From NCBI RefSeq assembly GCF_022049065.2, contig NZ_CP095744.1, positions 868,001 through 932,000 on the forward strand: a stretch of 64,000 bases of DNA. Direction: 5' to 3'. The stretch is from Niallia sp. Man26. GTDB lineage: Bacteria > Bacillota > Bacilli > Bacillales > Cytobacillaceae. The first letter of the stretch is position 1. Every line of letters starts with the position of its first letter. The translations under genes and the position numbers were made by a program. The notes beneath the pieces are model-generated. The model did not search any database. It had not been told where the DNA came from and saw nothing but the letters and a program-made list of their open reading frames with translations. Shown here piece after piece: positions 62,015-64,000 of the stretch.

Positions 62015-62248
62015 CGAGATAACCATGTCTAACTTTATGGGGTCACTTCACCCTTCACTTGAAGGGGAGCTGTTTTCTATTAAAAGAAAGCTGAAAAAAT
62101 TACTTGTTCATTTTTCGGAAGTATTTCTTATTGCAGGTCTCTATAATAAATAATATAACGGATCTAAGTTAACAGATTTCCTTTGAACCTAAGTGTATAG
62201 AACTTACAGAAGAAAATAAATGAACGCTAAATTGAGGTGACTTAAGCA

Positions 62249-63298
62249 GTGGTTATTTCTGAAAAAAAGAAAGAAGAATTTTATCGAGCATTAGTGGACA
62301 AAAATCCACACTATGATGGTATTTTTTTTGCTGGTATTAAAACAACTGGAATCTTCTGTCATGCAACTTGTACTGCCAGAAAGCCAAAGTATGAAAACTG
62401 CGAATTTTTTCTAAGAGCAGAAGAGGCGTTGTTAGCCGGGTATCGCCCTTGCAAACGTTGTAACCCTTTGTATTATCCTCATAGCATCCCAGAAGAGGTG
62501 GAAATATTAGTTGCTGAAATTGAAAGAAACCCTGAAAAGAGGTGGAAAGAAGCAGACTTTCTAGAGTTAGGCATCCATTCGGCTACTGCCAGAAGAAAGT
62601 TCAAAGAAATATATGGAATGACATTTGTCCAATATGCCCGCTCCCGCCGTATGGGAATGGCTTTTAAAAAGATTATCTCAGGCAAAAAGGTAATTGACCA
62701 ACAAGTTTCCTTAGGCTATGAGTCATCTAGCGGGTTTAATGACGCATTTACAAGGATAATGGGCAACCCTCCGAAGAAAACAGCTATTTCGATTATCCAT
62801 GCTAACATATTCTCCACACCTCTTGGCAATATGATCAGTTTGACTGACGCAAAATATCTATATTTGTTAGAGTTTTTGGATAGGAGAGGACTAGAAAGAG
62901 AAATTGAGAAGCTGCGTATAAAGCATAATGCTAGAATTTTACCTGGAAATACAGACATTAATAAAAGTTTAGTTGAACAGTTAAATTTATATTTCTCAGG
63001 GAGGTTGAGGCAATTTACAGTTCCTCTTTATAAAAGCGGAACACCTTTTCAAATGAAAGTATGGGATATCCTTACCACCATCCCGCCAGGTCAAACAATC
63101 TCCTATCAAGATATTGCTAGCAGATTAGGAAATATAAATCTGGTGAGAGCTGTTGGTAATGCAAACGGGGCCAATCAGATTTCGATCATCATTCCTTGTC
63201 ATAGAGTCATAAGCGCAAATGGAGACATAGGAGGCTATGGCGGTGGAATACAGCGGAAAAAATATTTACTTAATATAGAAAATTTATATAGTGAATAA
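62249..63298 (+). CDS. ada: Ada: methylphosphotriester sensor / O6-methylguanine-DNA methyltransferase
   Basis: 349 aa from GTG 62249 (GAGGTGAC upstream). N-terminal Ada zinc domain with four Cys: TTGIFCHATCTARKPKYENC and RPCKRCNPLY. An AraC-type HTH (SATARRKFKEIYGMTFVQYA; VSLGYESSSGFNDAFTRIMG) follows. The C-terminal MGMT domain (TPFQMKVWDILTTIPPGQTI) has the active Cys in IIPCHRVISANGD. It demethylates DNA phosphotriesters and O6-methylguanine and activates the adaptive response. The fused sensor-repair architecture is like E. coli Ada, unlike the split AdaA/AdaB of Bacillus subtilis. Confidence 0.93.
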   Translation: MVISEKKKEEFYRALVDKNPHYDGIFFAGIKTTGIFCHATCTARKPKYENCEFFLRAEEALLAGYRPCKRCNPLYYPHSIPEEVEILVAEIERNPEKRWKEADFLELGIHSATARRKFKEIYGMTFVQYARSRRMGMAFKKIISGKKVIDQQVSLGYESSSGFNDAFTRIMGNPPKKTAISIIHANIFSTPLGNMISLTDAKYLYLLEFLDRRGLEREIEKLRIKHNARILPGNTDINKSLVEQLNLYFSGRLRQFTVPLYKSGTPFQMKVWDILTTIPPGQTISYQDIASRLGNINLVRAVGNANGANQISIIIPCHRVISANGDIGGYGGGIQRKKYLLNIENLYSE

Positions 63299-63334
63299 AA
63301 AGACGGTTTGCTTATGAAAGCAAACCGTCTTTAT
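63299..63334. terminator. Bidirectional terminator
   Basis: AAAGACGGTTTGC pairs with GCAAACCGTCTTT across an 8-nt loop. Confidence 0.85.
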
Positions 63335-63341
63335 TTTAAAC

Positions 63342-63560
63342 TTAATTCCTGCCTAATCGCTCATCAAACATTAATTGGACTTGTATACCATATGGATCTT
63401 CAATTATTCCGTATGCTTTACTAAATAAGTTAGCGGACAAGGGGACTATTACTTTTACTCTATCGTCTGAAATGAAGTCAAAGAAAATTATCCTTCTATG
63501 ACCATTCCTATTAAAAACAAAACCGTTATTAAAGGCTGCTATAACAAAGGTGAAGAGCAA
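63342..63560 (-). pseudogene. C-terminal remnant of a VOC/PhnB-like glyoxalase-fold protein
   Basis: The minus-strand frame ends DRVKVIVPLSANLFSKAYGI, then EDPYGIQVQLMFDE, matching the C-terminal part of PhnB-like VOC proteins (usual ending …W-S-K-A-Y-G…D-x-F-G-V-x-W). The upstream ~30 codons do not resemble the family and no ribosome site is present. Probably the truncated 3' end of a ~140-aa gene. Confidence 0.5.
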
Positions 63561-63707
63561 TTTATAGCCGATTACTTTATCAGATATGGTTGTGATTTGA
63601 AATCGGTTAAGCCTGAATCTTTATAACAAACTATTCAAGATAGATTAAAGCAACTTCAGAATCGCGATTACAATATATGGAATTGCTCTTCTCCGAAAGG
63701 AAATTAA
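63538..63707 (+). pseudogene. Possible C-terminal remnant of a WYL-domain (YafY-like) regulator
   Basis: Plus-strand codons read NKGEEQFIADYFIRYGCDLK and SVKPESL, an in-frame stop (63624-63626), then QTIQDRLKQLQNRDYN. This looks like the C-terminal end of WYL-domain regulators (…LLxFGxDxxVLxPxxLxxxI…). Start and domain core are missing, so it is a decayed fragment overlapping the VOC remnant. Confidence 0.4.
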
Positions 63708-63763
63708 ATAGTATAATTTATTTAGTGAAACTAATTATTAGTGGATATGAGTGGGAGGTAAAT

Positions 63764-64000
63764 ATGGATATTAGAGTGCTTGAAAAAAGGGATGCGAAGG
63801 CATATAAAAAGTTGAGGTTGGAAGCTTTACAAACAAATCCAGCAGCATTTGCATCTAGTTATGAAGAGGAAAAAGACTTCACACTTGAGAATTTTGATAA
63901 CAGGTTAACGAATTCATCTGCCTATACTTTTGGAGCATTTGAAGAAGGAGAACTTAATGGTGTTGTTACACTGCAATTAGAGCAAAAGGTTAAATTAAAA
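63764..64000 (+). CDS. GNAT-family N-acetyltransferase (partial, runs off right edge)
   Basis: 79 codons from ATG 63764 with GGGAGGTAAAT upstream. The start MDIRVLEKRDAKAYKKLRLE and LQTNPAAFASSYEEEKD are typical of GNAT acetyltransferases of the RimI-like/YkkB-like group; the next strands (TFGAFEEGELNGVVTLQLE) fit. The acetyl-CoA motif lies beyond the window. Substrate unknown. Confidence 0.8.
   Translation, partial: MDIRVLEKRDAKAYKKLRLEALQTNPAAFASSYEEEKDFTLENFDNRLTNSSAYTFGAFEEGELNGVVTLQLEQKVKLK

Larger units (their letters stand above)
60603..62050 (+). mobile_element. IS3-family (IS150-like) insertion sequence, apparently intact
   Basis: 1448 bp. The left end TGAAGTGCACCCCAATTGTT and right end (inverted) TGAAGTGACCCCATAAAGTT are imperfect inverted repeats ending in TTAGAC. 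A 3-bp direct repeat CCC flanks it (60600-60602 and 62051-62053), the IS3-type target duplication. Contains orfA and orfB with a -1 frameshift signal. Confidence 0.9.
60591..62078 (+). terminator. Rho-independent terminator split by an IS3 element
   Basis: The left arm AACAGCTCTCCC (60591-60602) and the right arm GGGGAGCTGTTTTCT (62064-62078) lie on opposite sides of the insertion. Without the IS and one CCC copy they form AACAGCTC(t)CCC / GGGGAGCTGTT with a loop TTCACTTGAA, a normal terminator for the 60292 gene. Confidence 0.75.

Overview
The window is low-GC DNA from a spore-forming member of the Bacillaceae. The evidence is strong Shine-Dalgarno sites, frequent TTG/GTG starts, a Tyr T-box, CcpA-type cre sites, Spo0A (0A) boxes, a Ger(x)C germination lipoprotein and a SinI-type antirepressor. 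I cannot name the species.

The left quarter (about 4.3-16.3 kb) looks like the maintenance backbone of a large low-copy plasmid or chromid, or such a replicon integrated in a chromosome. It holds a type III partition module: a TubR-like winged-helix protein overlapping a TubZ-like tubulin GTPase, and a MerR/coiled-coil protein resembling TubY. A candidate centromere (tubC) lies upstream of tubR and includes a perfect 52-bp palindrome. A dense TTTACG/CGTAAA motif array separates tubZ from tubY. To the right is an iteron origin with 15 direct repeats of about 22 bp, flanked by two roughly 475-aa putative replication proteins. Two perfect tandem Spo0A boxes lie inside the iteron array. Several small unknown proteins sit between these parts.

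The flanks carry ordinary cargo. 0-4.3 kb: an LLM flavin monooxygenase with its FMN reductase, a LysR regulator, and a YdcZ/Crp/YdcZ cluster with a 154-bp tandem duplication. 16.6-32.4 kb: MerR/TipA-like regulator, HesB-like protein, nitronate monooxygenase, SDR, MarR plus T-box plus tyrosyl-tRNA synthetase, CDF metal exporter, ACT-domain malic enzyme, a beta-helix protein, a MerR plus two CorC/HlyC-type proteins, and a YugP-like metallopeptidase. 32.5-34.6 kb: an IS200/IS605 element with intact tnpB and frameshifted tnpA. 34.7-45.6 kb: aminotransferase, SOS-associated peptidase, a heterodimeric ABC exporter with a doubled operator, and a PspA cluster with its two-component system.

45.6-47.6 kb is the most interesting regulatory locus. 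Tandem 0A-like boxes, a c-di-GMP-I (GEMM) riboswitch and a 39-aa SinI-family antirepressor converge on a membrane-anchored PAS-GGDEF diguanylate cyclase. Further right are an orphan gerC, ahpC-ahpF, an AraC/rhamnosidase-like/MFS sugar locus with a cre site, and an Rrf2-regulated redox locus whose second gene is frameshifted. An IS3-family element has split a terminator hairpin. An Ada methyltransferase, decayed gene remnants and a partial GNAT acetyltransferase end the window.
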